NCBI GenBank assembly: GCA_017745075.1
Contig: JAGIAD010000006.1
Coordinates: 124,001-188,000, forward strand
Reading direction: 5' to 3'
DNA: 64,000 nucleotides
From: Sphingobacteriaceae bacterium
GTDB lineage: Bacteria; Bacteroidota; Bacteroidia; Sphingobacteriales; Sphingobacteriaceae
The notes under the pieces were generated by a model. The model did not search any database. It was given only the letters and a program-made list of their open reading frames with translations, and had not been told where the DNA came from. The position numbers and the translations under genes were made by a program. Of this stretch, positions 34,474 to 42,726 are shown piece after piece. Each line of letters opens with the position of its first letter. The first letter of the stretch is position 1.

Positions 34474-35085
34474 TTACTTCACATCAAAATTTAAAAGTTG
34501 CTTTCCTTCCAGCCAGGCTTCCATTTTATCGCCTTTATTTGTTTTGCCGACACCTTGAGGGGTTCCGGTAAAAATTAAATCGCCTTTTTTTAAGGTGATG
34601 TATTGCGAAACAAAGCTGATTATCTTCTCGAACGAGAATAACAAATCTTTAGTATGGCCAACCTGGCGGCTTTCTCCGTTTACTTTTAACTCGAAATTTA
34701 GATTGTAAAGGTCTTCAAAATCACTTTTCGGCAAGAAAATGCTGATCGGGGCTGAATGATCAAAAGCTTTGGCAAGTTCCCACGGAAGGCCCTTTTCTTT
34801 ATGTCTGCTCTGGATATCACGCGCAGTAAAATCAATGCCTAATCCCACTTCATCGTAATAGTTTGATGCAAATTTTTCGGCGATGTGTTTACCTTCTTTG
34901 CAGATTTTTAAAACCAGTTCTAATTCGTAATGAACATCGTCAGAGAAATCGGGCAGGTAAAAAGGTTTATTATCTTTTAAAACGGCTGTATCTGGTTTCA
35001 GAAAAATTACTGGTGTTGTTGGAACAGGATTGTTCAGTTCTTTTGCGTGTTCGGCATAATTCCGGCCAATGGCGATGATTTTCAT
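34474..35085 (-). CDS. Fumarylacetoacetate hydrolase family protein
   Basis: I chose the ATG at 35085 (203 residues, MKIIAIGRNYAEHAKELNN), the standard start of this family; the upstream ATG at 35121 reads through intergenic sequence. The catalytic fold has the metal ligands in YELELVLKIC and LGIDFTARDIQ, and the closing motif GDLIFTGTPQGVG. Members cleave acylpyruvates or decarboxylate oxaloacetate. Substrate cannot be told. It precedes the M23 peptidase gene by 3 bases. Confidence 0.93.
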   Translation of the reverse strand: MKIIAIGRNYAEHAKELNNPVPTTPVIFLKPDTAVLKDNKPFYLPDFSDDVHYELELVLKICKEGKHIAEKFASNYYDEVGLGIDFTARDIQSRHKEKGLPWELAKAFDHSAPISIFLPKSDFEDLYNLNFELKVNGESRQVGHTKDLLFSFEKIISFVSQYITLKKGDLIFTGTPQGVGKTNKGDKMEAWLEGKQLLNFDVK

Positions 35086-35159
35086 TCTTAGAATATGGTA
35101 TATGATAAAATAGAAGGGCATTCAATCCCCATCAATCAAAAATAGAAAAGAAAATGATG

Positions 35160-35693
35160 TTATAAAACTGAGATCCGTTTTACCTGGCTTTCTGACCCTG
35201 CAATAACCCTTAAAAAGTAAATGCCAGGGTTTATCCTGTTCGGAATGATAAAACTTTTTGTCTGTTCGCCCGCGTTTAAACGTTCGTTTGCCAATGTGGC
35301 TACCTCATTACCCAATAAATCGATGATTTTGATTGTGGTCTGAGTACCATCTTTTCCGATAGACAGGATCATGTTTAATTGATCTTCAACCGGATTTGGA
35401 TATATTTTTATGATGGTCAGTAATTTGTCTTTAGGTGCCGGAATTGTATTTTTTGGAGTAGTAGCGTAAGTGTTAAACATCCCTGAGCCACCGATCGACA
35501 AATAAAACGGTTTATAAGGCGTAATGTTTGCTTTAATTTCGGGTATTCTGTTTACTTTTTTAGTTCTGTTTTTTAAGCTAATGTGGATACTATCAGCTTG
35601 TTGCGCCCAAGAATTTATGCCGCACAGCAAAACGATGCACAATGTGCATACGAGTTTAGTGAGGAACGTTATCTTAGCGTAGAGTTTCATCAA
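35160..35693 (-). CDS. Short secreted protein ending in a type IX sorting domain
   Basis: The 177-residue protein (ATG at 35693 or 35690) has a signal peptide (LCIVLLCGINSWAQQ), about 60 residues of low-complexity linker, and a C-terminal type A sorting domain: IKIYPNPVEDQLNMILS, IKIIDLLGNEVATL, NPGIYFLRVIAGS, ending VKRISVL. Such domains send proteins through the type IX system (porT is at 46981). No enzymatic domain is attached, so the sorting domain is almost the whole mature protein. A surface-coat or bait role is speculative. Confidence 0.85.
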   Translation of the reverse strand: MMKLYAKITFLTKLVCTLCIVLLCGINSWAQQADSIHISLKNRTKKVNRIPEIKANITPYKPFYLSIGGSGMFNTYATTPKNTIPAPKDKLLTIIKIYPNPVEDQLNMILSIGKDGTQTTIKIIDLLGNEVATLANERLNAGEQTKSFIIPNRINPGIYFLRVIAGSESQVKRISVL

Positions 35694-35703
35694 ATTGGTA
35701 TAG

Positions 35704-35711
35704 CAAATGTA
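35704..35711 (-). promoter_or_regulatory. TAnnTTTG element for the sorting-domain protein
   Basis: TACATTTG on the minus strand ends 10 bases before the ATG at 35693. Confidence 0.45.
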
Positions 35712-35817
35712 TTAATTTAAAACAAAGAAATTAAACATTTTGTTTAAAAGCCATAATTTAACACAATTTAACAATAATATTTAAATTTCATAGTGTTAAA
35801 AATACACAATAATTTGG

Positions 35818-35848
35818 TTGTTAAATTGTTATAGTTAGTTTACTTTTG
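35818..35848 (+). promoter_or_regulatory. kup promoter (TTG-N20-TAnnTTTG)
   Basis: TTG (35818-35820), a 20-base spacer, and TACTTTTG (35841-35848) make a full Bacteroidota promoter 22 bases before the GTG start of kup. The spacing equals that of the fic promoter. Confidence 0.65.
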
Positions 35849-35870
35849 CCGCACTAAAAATATCAACGAA

Positions 35871-37850
35871 GTGTCAAATCATAAAAATGTCAACGCGTTA
35901 ACCGCCGGCGGTGTTCTAATCAGTTTAGGAATTGTGTTCGGTGACATTGGTACATCACCTTTATACACGCTTAATGCAATTTTTACAAGTATTCTGGGTG
36001 TAAAAGAAGGATTGGTCGGAAATCCGGGATCGATAACCACCGATGTTGTTTTTGGTGTTCTTTCCTGCATCATCTGGACGCTTACCTTACAAACAACCAT
36101 TAAATATGTCATCATTACCTTAAGAGCAGATAATAAAGGTGAGGGTGGTATTTTCTCCTTGTTCTCCTTGGTAAGAAAAAAGGCAAAATGGCTAATTGTA
36201 CCGGCCGTTGTTGGAGGATGTGCGTTGCTTGCCGACGGTGTAATTACGCCTAGTATCACCGTAACATCAGCCATAGAAGGATTAACCAGCAGATTCGATA
36301 TCCCTGTGGTTCCGGTTGTAATTGCAATCTTAACTGTGCTTTTTATCATCCAGCAGTTTGGAACCAATTTAGTAGGAAAACTATTCGGGCCGGTAATGTT
36401 TGTTTGGTTCACCGTTTTAGGCGTTGCCGGTCTTTTATTCATTGTTAAAGATTTTAGTATTTTAAAGGCACTTAATCCATATTATGCTGTACACTTACTG
36501 GCTACCAATAGTAAGGCATTTATTATTCTGGGTGGGGTGTTCCTGTGTACTACAGGGGCAGAGGCATTGTATTCTGATTTAGGGCATTGCGGACGGAATA
36601 ATATCCGGATCAGCTGGATTTTTGTGAAAGTAACCCTGATTTTAAATTATTTAGGTCAGGGAGTTTGGATTTTACAGAACGAAAGTACTTTTATTCCAAG
36701 TTCAAAAATGAATCCTTTCTTTCAGATCGTTTCGAGCCATTTTCAGGTGCCTATGGTTATTTTGGCCACAATGGCAGCGGTTATTGCTAGTCAGGCGTTA
36801 ATTAGCGGTTCTTTTACCTTAATATCAGAAGCTGTACGTTTAAATCTCTGGCCAAAAATCAAAATTGTATATCCATCGGTTCAAAAAGGCCAGCTGTATG
36901 TGCCTTCCATTAACTGGATGCTTTGGGTAGGCTGCTGCAGTATCGTGTTTTTCTGGAAAGAATCTTCCAAAATGGATGCTGCTTATGGCCTTTCCATCAC
37001 GATCGCCATGTTGATGACCACGATTTTGGTAAGTGTTTATTTAAAGAGTAAGCGTTTCCCGAAATACCTTATTGCCATTTTTATTTCGATATACGTAGTT
37101 ATAGAAGGTACATTCCTTTTCAGTAACCTGCATAAGTTTTCTGATGGAGGATGGCTGACGGTACTTATCGGTTCGGCACTGTTTACTGTAATGTGGAGCT
37201 GGTTTGTTGCCCGTAAGATTAAAAACAGGTTTGTTAAGTATGTCGAAATTGAAGATTATTACGAGATTTTAAGCGAATTGAGTAATGATGAATCTGTTCC
37301 GAAATACTCCTCTCAGCTGGTGTATTTAACCAGTGCAAACTTTAAAACAGAAATTGAATCGAAAATTATTTATTCGATTATACAAAAAGAACCAAAACGC
37401 GCAGATGTATATTGGTTAGTTCACGTTGACGTAATGGATGAACCTTATACTTTAGATTACAAGGTCGAATTTTTAATCCCGGGTAAACTGATCAGGATCG
37501 ATTTTAGGTTAGGTTTCAGGGTTGAACAGCGTGTTAACCTGCTTTACCGTAAAGTGGTGGAAGAATTGGTTAAAAATGGCGAAATCGATATTACAAGTCA
37601 ATATACTTCGTTAAACAAGCATAAAATTGCCGGCGATTTCAGGTTTGTAATTTTAGAAAAACACTTATCTAAATTTACCAAACTGAGTTTCTATGAGCGT
37701 ACCATTATGGATTATTATTTTATCCTGAAGAGGTTAAGTTTATCAGAAGAACGCAGTTTTGGTCTGGATAGCAGTTATGTGGATGTAGAGAAAGTACCAC
37801 TGATTTTTGTTACGCCAGATGATATCGAACTGAATAGATTACCGGTTTAA
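35871..37850 (+). CDS. kup: KUP family potassium transporter
   Basis: The 659-residue inner-membrane protein starts at a GTG (35871), which fits the promoter position and the family start pattern. It has the Kup signature GIVFGDIGTSPLYTLNAIF, then about 12 membrane segments up to residue 430 (VPAVVGGCALLADGVITPSI, LGGVFLCTTGAEALYSDLGH), and a C-terminal cytoplasmic domain. It takes up K+ with protons. A 50-residue membrane-protein gene follows 3 bases after the stop codon. Confidence 0.97.
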   Translation: MSNHKNVNALTAGGVLISLGIVFGDIGTSPLYTLNAIFTSILGVKEGLVGNPGSITTDVVFGVLSCIIWTLTLQTTIKYVIITLRADNKGEGGIFSLFSLVRKKAKWLIVPAVVGGCALLADGVITPSITVTSAIEGLTSRFDIPVVPVVIAILTVLFIIQQFGTNLVGKLFGPVMFVWFTVLGVAGLLFIVKDFSILKALNPYYAVHLLATNSKAFIILGGVFLCTTGAEALYSDLGHCGRNNIRISWIFVKVTLILNYLGQGVWILQNESTFIPSSKMNPFFQIVSSHFQVPMVILATMAAVIASQALISGSFTLISEAVRLNLWPKIKIVYPSVQKGQLYVPSINWMLWVGCCSIVFFWKESSKMDAAYGLSITIAMLMTTILVSVYLKSKRFPKYLIAIFISIYVVIEGTFLFSNLHKFSDGGWLTVLIGSALFTVMWSWFVARKIKNRFVKYVEIEDYYEILSELSNDESVPKYSSQLVYLTSANFKTEIESKIIYSIIQKEPKRADVYWLVHVDVMDEPYTLDYKVEFLIPGKLIRIDFRLGFRVEQRVNLLYRKVVEELVKNGEIDITSQYTSLNKHKIAGDFRFVILEKHLSKFTKLSFYERTIMDYYFILKRLSLSEERSFGLDSSYVDVEKVPLIFVTPDDIELNRLPV

Positions 37851-37853
37851 CGA

Positions 37854-38006
37854 ATGAGAACCGCACTTTTAATTTTAGGAATTGTGCTCTTTATATCAGG
37901 GCCGGCCGCAAAGATATACCACCTTGATCATGCCAATAATTATATGATTGCCTCTGGACTGGGCCTGGTATTGATTACCGCAATGGCTTTTATTAAAAAG
38001 AAATAA
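37854..38006 (+). CDS. 50-residue membrane protein, unknown function
   Basis: The frame starts with ATG at 37854, 3 bases after the kup stop codon, and ends TAA at 38006. Translation begins MRTALLILGIVLFISG and ends LVLITAMAFIKKK. Two hydrophobic helices flank a short polar loop with KIYHLDHANNYM. The tight spacing, the two helices and the terminator directly after it (38011) support a real gene. It could be a small partner of Kup, as KdpF is for KdpABC, but that is inference. No family was recognised. Confidence 0.7.
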   Translation: MRTALLILGIVLFISGPAAKIYHLDHANNYMIASGLGLVLITAMAFIKKK

Positions 38007-38010
38007 AGCA

Positions 38011-38046
38011 AATCCTCTTTCTGTTTAAGAAAGGGGATTTTTTTAT
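38011..38046 (+). terminator. Intrinsic terminator after the kup operon
   Basis: AATCCTCTTTC (38011-38021) pairs with GAAAGGGGATT (38029-38039), one G-U pair, followed by TTTTT. Confidence 0.8.
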
Positions 38047-38241
38047 AGATGGAATTTATCTTTATCCCATTTGCTGGGATTATTGATAAATGTAGTTAGA
38101 GATATTCTGATATCGTTAGCATCTCAGCATAAGTGTTTGGAATAGAATCAGGAAATGAGCGGTTCGTGGTTCTTGGCGGTTTAGGAACAAAGGTTTGTGC
38201 ACCTTGCAAAGCCAGAAAAATGAAATACTGCATTGGCCACT

Positions 38242-38315
38242 TAGCCCCGGTTGCAGCGTTACTCTGCAGCAACGAGGTACGAGTTTGCGAAGCGTACAAG
38301 CGGAAAACGGGAAGA
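38242..38315 (+). ncRNA. Structured intergenic element, Flavo-1-like candidate
   Basis: TAGCCCCGGTTGCAGCG at 38242-38258 faces AAGCGGAAAACGGG at 38298-38311. CCCG-TT can pair with AA-CGGG, and inside GTACG (38277-38281) pairs perfectly with CGTAC (38293-38297). The layout (TAGCCCCG, GCAGCG, hairpin, AGCGGAAA, CGGG) resembles the element at 16933. Strand is chosen from this layout only. Confidence 0.4.
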
Positions 38316-38412
38316 AATTTAGTGTGTAGTACATGCCCTGCGCTCCAAACAATAAATCTACTTACTCTCGTTGTCATGGTTCTTGTCACCACGGACCATA
38401 AATGTTTGCAGG

Positions 38413-38967
38413 TTAATTATTCCTTGTTTTTAAGTATTTACTCATTGTATTGGTATAATTATCATCAAAACCGACAGCAGAAATTTCTTTATACTTTATC
38501 TTGGTTGGTTCTTCATCCAGATAGCCCGCAGGATCGAAGTTCAGAATTTTTAAATTTCTTTTTTTGATCTTAACAATCTTCCCTATTTTAAAGAAGAAGT
38601 TATTATCATTTTCGTTTTCAACTGTGCAACTTAGCTTCAATTCTTTTATAGAGTTAAAAATTGTTTCCCAGCTTTCCAAATCAATTTGATATGGGATCTT
38701 TATCAGTTTTTTCTGTCCCTCACGCTCCATGATCGAATCGAAAAACTGATCAAAGTTGTTATGTCTAATCTTAACAATTGAAGATATTTGAAAGATTTTG
38801 TATCCATTAAATAGAAAATCGTCATTCTCCTTAAGGATAACAAAGTCAAAAGAAAAATCTAAGATGTACCCGTGTGAAAGCTCATAGGATTTGTTGCCGA
38901 CATCCCTTTTGATTTTGACATAGTTTTTTCCAGCACAATGTTTTTCTATTTTTTCGAAGATGGTCAT
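38413..38967 (-). CDS. Uncharacterised 184-residue protein
   Basis: I do not recognise a named family. The protein has no signal peptide or membrane helix. It is beta-rich with a central pattern LSHGYILDFSFDFVILKEND and FNGYKIFQISSIVKIRHNN, then SIMEREGQKKLIKIPYQI. Such hydrophobic-strand repeats recall small SH3/Sm-like folds, and some immunity proteins look similar. It has lower GC than neighbours by eye and lies beside a repeat-rich gap, so it may be recently acquired. No toxin gene is adjacent. Confidence 0.6.
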   Translation of the reverse strand: MTIFEKIEKHCAGKNYVKIKRDVGNKSYELSHGYILDFSFDFVILKENDDFLFNGYKIFQISSIVKIRHNNFDQFFDSIMEREGQKKLIKIPYQIDLESWETIFNSIKELKLSCTVENENDNNFFFKIGKIVKIKKRNLKILNFDPAGYLDEEPTKIKYKEISAVGFDDNYTNTMSKYLKTRNN

Positions 38968-38985
38968 ATTTCACTCCTAACTATG

Positions 38986-40935
38986 TTAAACCTCGGCTTG
39001 TGCCAGTTTACTGTGCCGATAGCCATAGGCAAAATAAACAACAAGCCCCACAACCAGCCATATGCCGAAGCCGATCCAGTTGGAGATGCCGAGTTCGCAC
39101 ATCATGTACAAGCAGCTGATCAGCCCTAAAACAGGGATTAAGGATAAGTTTTTAGTGATGCAGTAATAATTGATTACCACACAGATAATCAAAAAGATCC
39201 ACATCGGAATTTTGTGTTTGAACAAGCCCCAGCCACTTTCGTATTTCTTCTCTGCCGGTACTTTTGAAGCTAAGATAAACTGTTCGTAACGATCAGCTGG
39301 TAATGCACTCAGGTAAGATTCTGCATCAACTTTATCTTTATTGATGATCTGCGGAGCCGCATTTTTAACAATTTCTTCTTTTACAATTTTTAGTTCATCG
39401 CCACTTAAAGAAGTAACAAAAGTTACGGTTTGGACGGTCTTGGGCGAATTGAAAAAGAATGCCTTGGTTTCTTTACCATATTGTGTAAAGGCAAAAACAA
39501 TGGCTGCTATAAAAGCGATTGGTACAATGAATTTGCTGTTTATGTAAGGGATTTTAAACTTTCCACGTTGCACATCAGGCCTGTTCTGCAGCACTAAAAC
39601 GCCTGCGCAAACCAAAACAAAAGCGAATAAGGTACCTATAGAACAAAGATCGGTAACAATGGTCAGGTTCATGAATAAAGATGGAACAGCCACTACAAAG
39701 CCAACTACGATGGTGGCAAATGAAGGCGTTTTATACTTTGGGTGGATTTTAGAAAATGATTTAGGCAATAATCCGTCCCTGCTCATGCTCATCCAGATGC
39801 GTGGCTGGCCCATCTGGAAAACCAAAAGCACGCTGGCCATTGCAAAAACAGCACTCACGGCGATAATACCGCTCATCAATTTTAAATCAATCTGATCAAA
39901 AACAAAGGCTAATGGATCGCCAACAGCTAAGGTATCAGACTTAACAATGCCTGTTAAAACCAGGGCAATGGCTACATATAACAGCGTACAGATAATAATG
40001 GCCCACATCATACCACGGGGCAGATCGCGCTGCGGATTTTTACATTCCTCAGCAGTTGTAGAAATGGCATCGAAGCCGATATAGGCAAAGAATACTGCAG
40101 AAACACCTTTTAATATTCCTGAAACACCATTTGGTGCAAAGGGATTCCAGTTTTTGGTGTCGACATAAAATATACCAACAGCCAAAACCAAAAGGATTAC
40201 GGCAAGTTTTACCACCACCATGGCGTTACTGGCGTTACGGCTTTCTTTCATTCCACGGTAAATCAACCATGTAATTAAAATGATAATGCCCAAAGCCGGA
40301 ATGTCTGCAACAAGATGGAAATCACCTATTTGTGGTGCTGTAAGCCAGGCGTTATTGGCCAGCGCAGTTGCCGGATCTAAAGCTGAAAGGCTTTTTCCTG
40401 CGGCTAATAGTGCTTCGGCGTGTTTGTGCCCGTTATAGGCACTTAAATAATCCATGGTCATCCAATCGGGTACATGGATACCATTTATGCCGAGGAAAGG
40501 TATTTTTATGGTAGAGAGTAAGCCCGTAAAATAATCAGACCAGGATATGGCTACGGTAATGTTCCCGATGGAGTACTCCATAATAAGCGACCAGCCGATA
40601 ATCCAGGCAATCAATTCTCCGAAGGCAACGTAAGAATAAGTATAGGCACTACCCGAAACAGGAACCATCGAAGCAAACTCTGCATAAGCAAAAGCAGCAA
40701 AACTACAGGCTACTGCGGTAAAAATAAACAAAAAAATCACAGCCGGACCACCATCGGCACTTGCCTTACCTATCGTACTAAAAATACCAGCACCAATAAT
40801 TGCTGCAATACCAAAAGCTGTTAAGTCGCGGACACCTAATGTTTTATGTAACGTATTTTCGTGGTCGCCATAGCCTTTTGCTGCATCTTGTAATATTTTG
40901 GAAATGGATTTCTTTCTGAATAGCTTTTCGAACAT
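38986..40935 (-). CDS. APC-superfamily amino acid permease with an 80-residue insertion
   Basis: The 649-residue protein has the APC start (DLTAFGIAAIIGAGIFSTIG), then about 12 membrane segments, including YSYVAFGELIAWIIGWSLIM and FFAYIGFDAISTTAEECKNP, typical of cationic amino acid transporters. Between about residue 485 and 567, before the last membrane helices, lies a hydrophilic stretch (SGDELKIVKEEIVKNAAP, SYLSALPADRYEQFILASK) not seen in normal 470-500 residue members. Its face of the membrane and role are unknown. The substrate is not resolved. Confidence 0.92.
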   Translation of the reverse strand: MFEKLFRKKSISKILQDAAKGYGDHENTLHKTLGVRDLTAFGIAAIIGAGIFSTIGKASADGGPAVIFLFIFTAVACSFAAFAYAEFASMVPVSGSAYTYSYVAFGELIAWIIGWSLIMEYSIGNITVAISWSDYFTGLLSTIKIPFLGINGIHVPDWMTMDYLSAYNGHKHAEALLAAGKSLSALDPATALANNAWLTAPQIGDFHLVADIPALGIIILITWLIYRGMKESRNASNAMVVVKLAVILLVLAVGIFYVDTKNWNPFAPNGVSGILKGVSAVFFAYIGFDAISTTAEECKNPQRDLPRGMMWAIIICTLLYVAIALVLTGIVKSDTLAVGDPLAFVFDQIDLKLMSGIIAVSAVFAMASVLLVFQMGQPRIWMSMSRDGLLPKSFSKIHPKYKTPSFATIVVGFVVAVPSLFMNLTIVTDLCSIGTLFAFVLVCAGVLVLQNRPDVQRGKFKIPYINSKFIVPIAFIAAIVFAFTQYGKETKAFFFNSPKTVQTVTFVTSLSGDELKIVKEEIVKNAAPQIINKDKVDAESYLSALPADRYEQFILASKVPAEKKYESGWGLFKHKIPMWIFLIICVVINYYCITKNLSLIPVLGLISCLYMMCELGISNWIGFGIWLVVGLVVYFAYGYRHSKLAQAEV

Positions 40936-40955
40936 TTTTTATTTGATTGTTTCTT

Positions 40956-40963
40956 CAAACTTA
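40956..40963 (-). promoter_or_regulatory. TAnnTTTG element for the amino acid permease
   Basis: TAAGTTTG on the minus strand lies 20 bases before the permease ATG at 40935; no -33 TTG was found. Confidence 0.35.
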
Positions 40964-41224
40964 TAAAAAGTTTGGCTAAAAACGTTTAAAGCCACATATA
41001 ATTTTCGTTGCAGGTTATTTAGCGTACGAAATACATCTGAAACAGGCTAATTATAAGCTTTAAGTCAAAAATTGCAATTATTTGGCTTGAATAAGCCTTT
41101 GTTTGATTCGCATAATTTTAACGTTTCTAATAGTATTAATTTTGCTTCAATTAATCAGCAGGTCGATGCAGAGTGTCGAAAAACTTGTTTGATTAGAATA
41201 TTAAATTATAATTAACATATTATT

Positions 41225-42445
41225 ATGAATACGAGCACTGCACCAATAAAATACATCAAAGAGCGCAACCAGGGCATCGCCACTATACTGGCTTTTGCAC
41301 TGTTGCCGATTTCCGGTTTTGCTACTGATATTTATATTCCTTCCTTACCCGATATGGCGGGCGCCATGCATGTGCCCAATGTTCAGGTTCAGCTTACCCT
41401 AAGTATCTTTCTGATCAGTTACGGGGTTTCGCAGCTTTTTATCGGGAGTGTGCTCGATAGTTTCGGACGTTATAAAATCAGTCTTTATGCCTTATTGGTT
41501 TTTGCGGCAGCAAGTATCGTTATTGCCACCAGCCATAACATTTACCTGATTTATTTGATGCGCGTAATCCATGGGGTTACCGTAGGGGCTATTGTGGTAG
41601 CCAAAAGGGCATATTTTGTTGATCTTTTTGAAGGCGAACAACTGAAACATTACCTCAGCTTGTTTTCGATCATCTGGAGTACCGGACCAATTGTTGCACC
41701 GTTTATAGGGGGGTATCTGCAGGCTGCTTTTGGCTGGGAATCTAACTTTTATTTTTTGGCCGGTTTTGCGCTTGTTTTTGCTTTACTGGAGATGATATTC
41801 AGTGGCGAAACCTTAAGGCATTTTACCGATTTTCAATTGAAAAAAATTACGGGGATCTACAGCCAGATGATCAGGACCACTAGTTTTACGCTGGGTATTG
41901 TGATGTTGGGCTTAGCTTATTGTATGGTAATGGTTTACAACATGACGGGCCCGTTCATCATCGAACACCATTTGAATTTCTCTCCGGTTGTGGCTGGTTA
42001 CAGTTCCCTGTTTTTGGGTTTCGCCTGGATGGTTGGAGGTTTTATCGGTAAAGCAACGATTAACAGGCCCTTTTTTAAAAGGTTAACGATCAATTCACTG
42101 TTACAGCTGGCCTTTGTCGCTTTAATGATCCTGAGCTTAAATTTCGTATCCAACCTTTGGTCGTTAATTTTCTTTGCTTTTATTATCCATGTTGGCGCAG
42201 GATATACCTTTAACAATTACTTTACTTTTTGTTTGAGTAAATTTCCTAAAAATGCAGGGATTGCAGGTGGTTTAACAGGAGGTTTTACCTACGTAATCGT
42301 TTCTGTATTGAGTTATGGCATTGTAAACCTGATCCCGGCAAAAGACGAACGTAACCTGGGTTACAGTTATCTGATCATGATTGTGATATCGTTGGCCGTG
42401 ATGTTTATGATTTTGAAAGCAAGAAAAAAGGACGTGATAAATTAA
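41225..42445 (+). CDS. Bcr/CflA family multidrug efflux MFS transporter
   Basis: The 406-residue protein has 12 membrane segments. The first contains the family motif GFATDIYIPSLPDMAGAM, and the loop motif of drug exporters is GSVLDSFGRYKISLYALLV. RVIHGVTVGAIVVAKRAYFV corresponds to the Bcr helix 4 region. It exports drugs or amino acid derivatives in exchange for protons. It is divergent from the amino acid permease, and a two-way terminator separates it from pepF. Confidence 0.92.
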   Translation: MNTSTAPIKYIKERNQGIATILAFALLPISGFATDIYIPSLPDMAGAMHVPNVQVQLTLSIFLISYGVSQLFIGSVLDSFGRYKISLYALLVFAAASIVIATSHNIYLIYLMRVIHGVTVGAIVVAKRAYFVDLFEGEQLKHYLSLFSIIWSTGPIVAPFIGGYLQAAFGWESNFYFLAGFALVFALLEMIFSGETLRHFTDFQLKKITGIYSQMIRTTSFTLGIVMLGLAYCMVMVYNMTGPFIIEHHLNFSPVVAGYSSLFLGFAWMVGGFIGKATINRPFFKRLTINSLLQLAFVALMILSLNFVSNLWSLIFFAFIIHVGAGYTFNNYFTFCLSKFPKNAGIAGGLTGGFTYVIVSVLSYGIVNLIPAKDERNLGYSYLIMIVISLAVMFMILKARKKDVIN

Positions 42446-42554
42446 AATAGCTTGATTTTCAGACTTAAAATAAGACTATAACATAAAAACAGATTGATGG
42501 GTATTTGGTCGCAAACTTTTTAAATATGCTAATTGTAGCAGGGGTGAGGAGTCC

Positions 42555-42576
42555 GTGCCTTTCGTGTTTGCGTGGC
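42555..42576. repeat. Short dispersed phrase (CGTGTTTGCGTGG words)
   Basis: GTGCCTTTCGTG followed by TTTGCGTGGC reads as near-repeated 7-8 base words. It stands in the gap between the Bcr/CflA transporter and pepF. Confidence 0.3.
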
Positions 42577-42641
42577 AAAAATTGTCTGGTGTCTCGCTAA
42601 GACTAAAGTGGATGACGGCTGTTCTTATTAGTGCAAACTAA

Positions 42642-42667
42642 AAAGTCGTGGTATTTGCCACGACTTT
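42642..42667. terminator. Bidirectional terminator between MFS and pepF genes
   Basis: AAAGTCGTGG (42642-42651) and CCACGACTTT (42658-42667) pair perfectly around TATTTG. It serves two convergent genes. Confidence 0.8.
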
Positions 42668-42726
42668 CATTTATGATTTAACTGCAAGGGGAAAACCTTC
42701 CGGCCTTCCCTTGCCAATCTTCTGCC

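Larger units (their letters stand above)
38007..38412. other. 406-base gap with terminator and structured repeat
   Basis: After the kup terminator the gap contains a chain of small hairpins: AAGGT/ACCTT (38190-38205), the Flavo-1-like element at 38242-38315, and GTTC/GAAC pairs. No conserved protein is visible; frames on both strands here have no recognisable composition. The 3' boundary is the stop codon of the unknown minus-strand gene. Confidence 0.5.

Noticed and set aside
35879..36442. 187-residue minus-strand open frame
   Set aside because: It lies wholly inside kup on the opposite strand; composition follows the shadow of hydrophobic codons and no family pattern is visible.
38133..38567. 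144-residue plus-strand open frame
   Set aside because: It runs through the structured gap and into the opposite strand of the unknown 184-residue gene; no conserved features.
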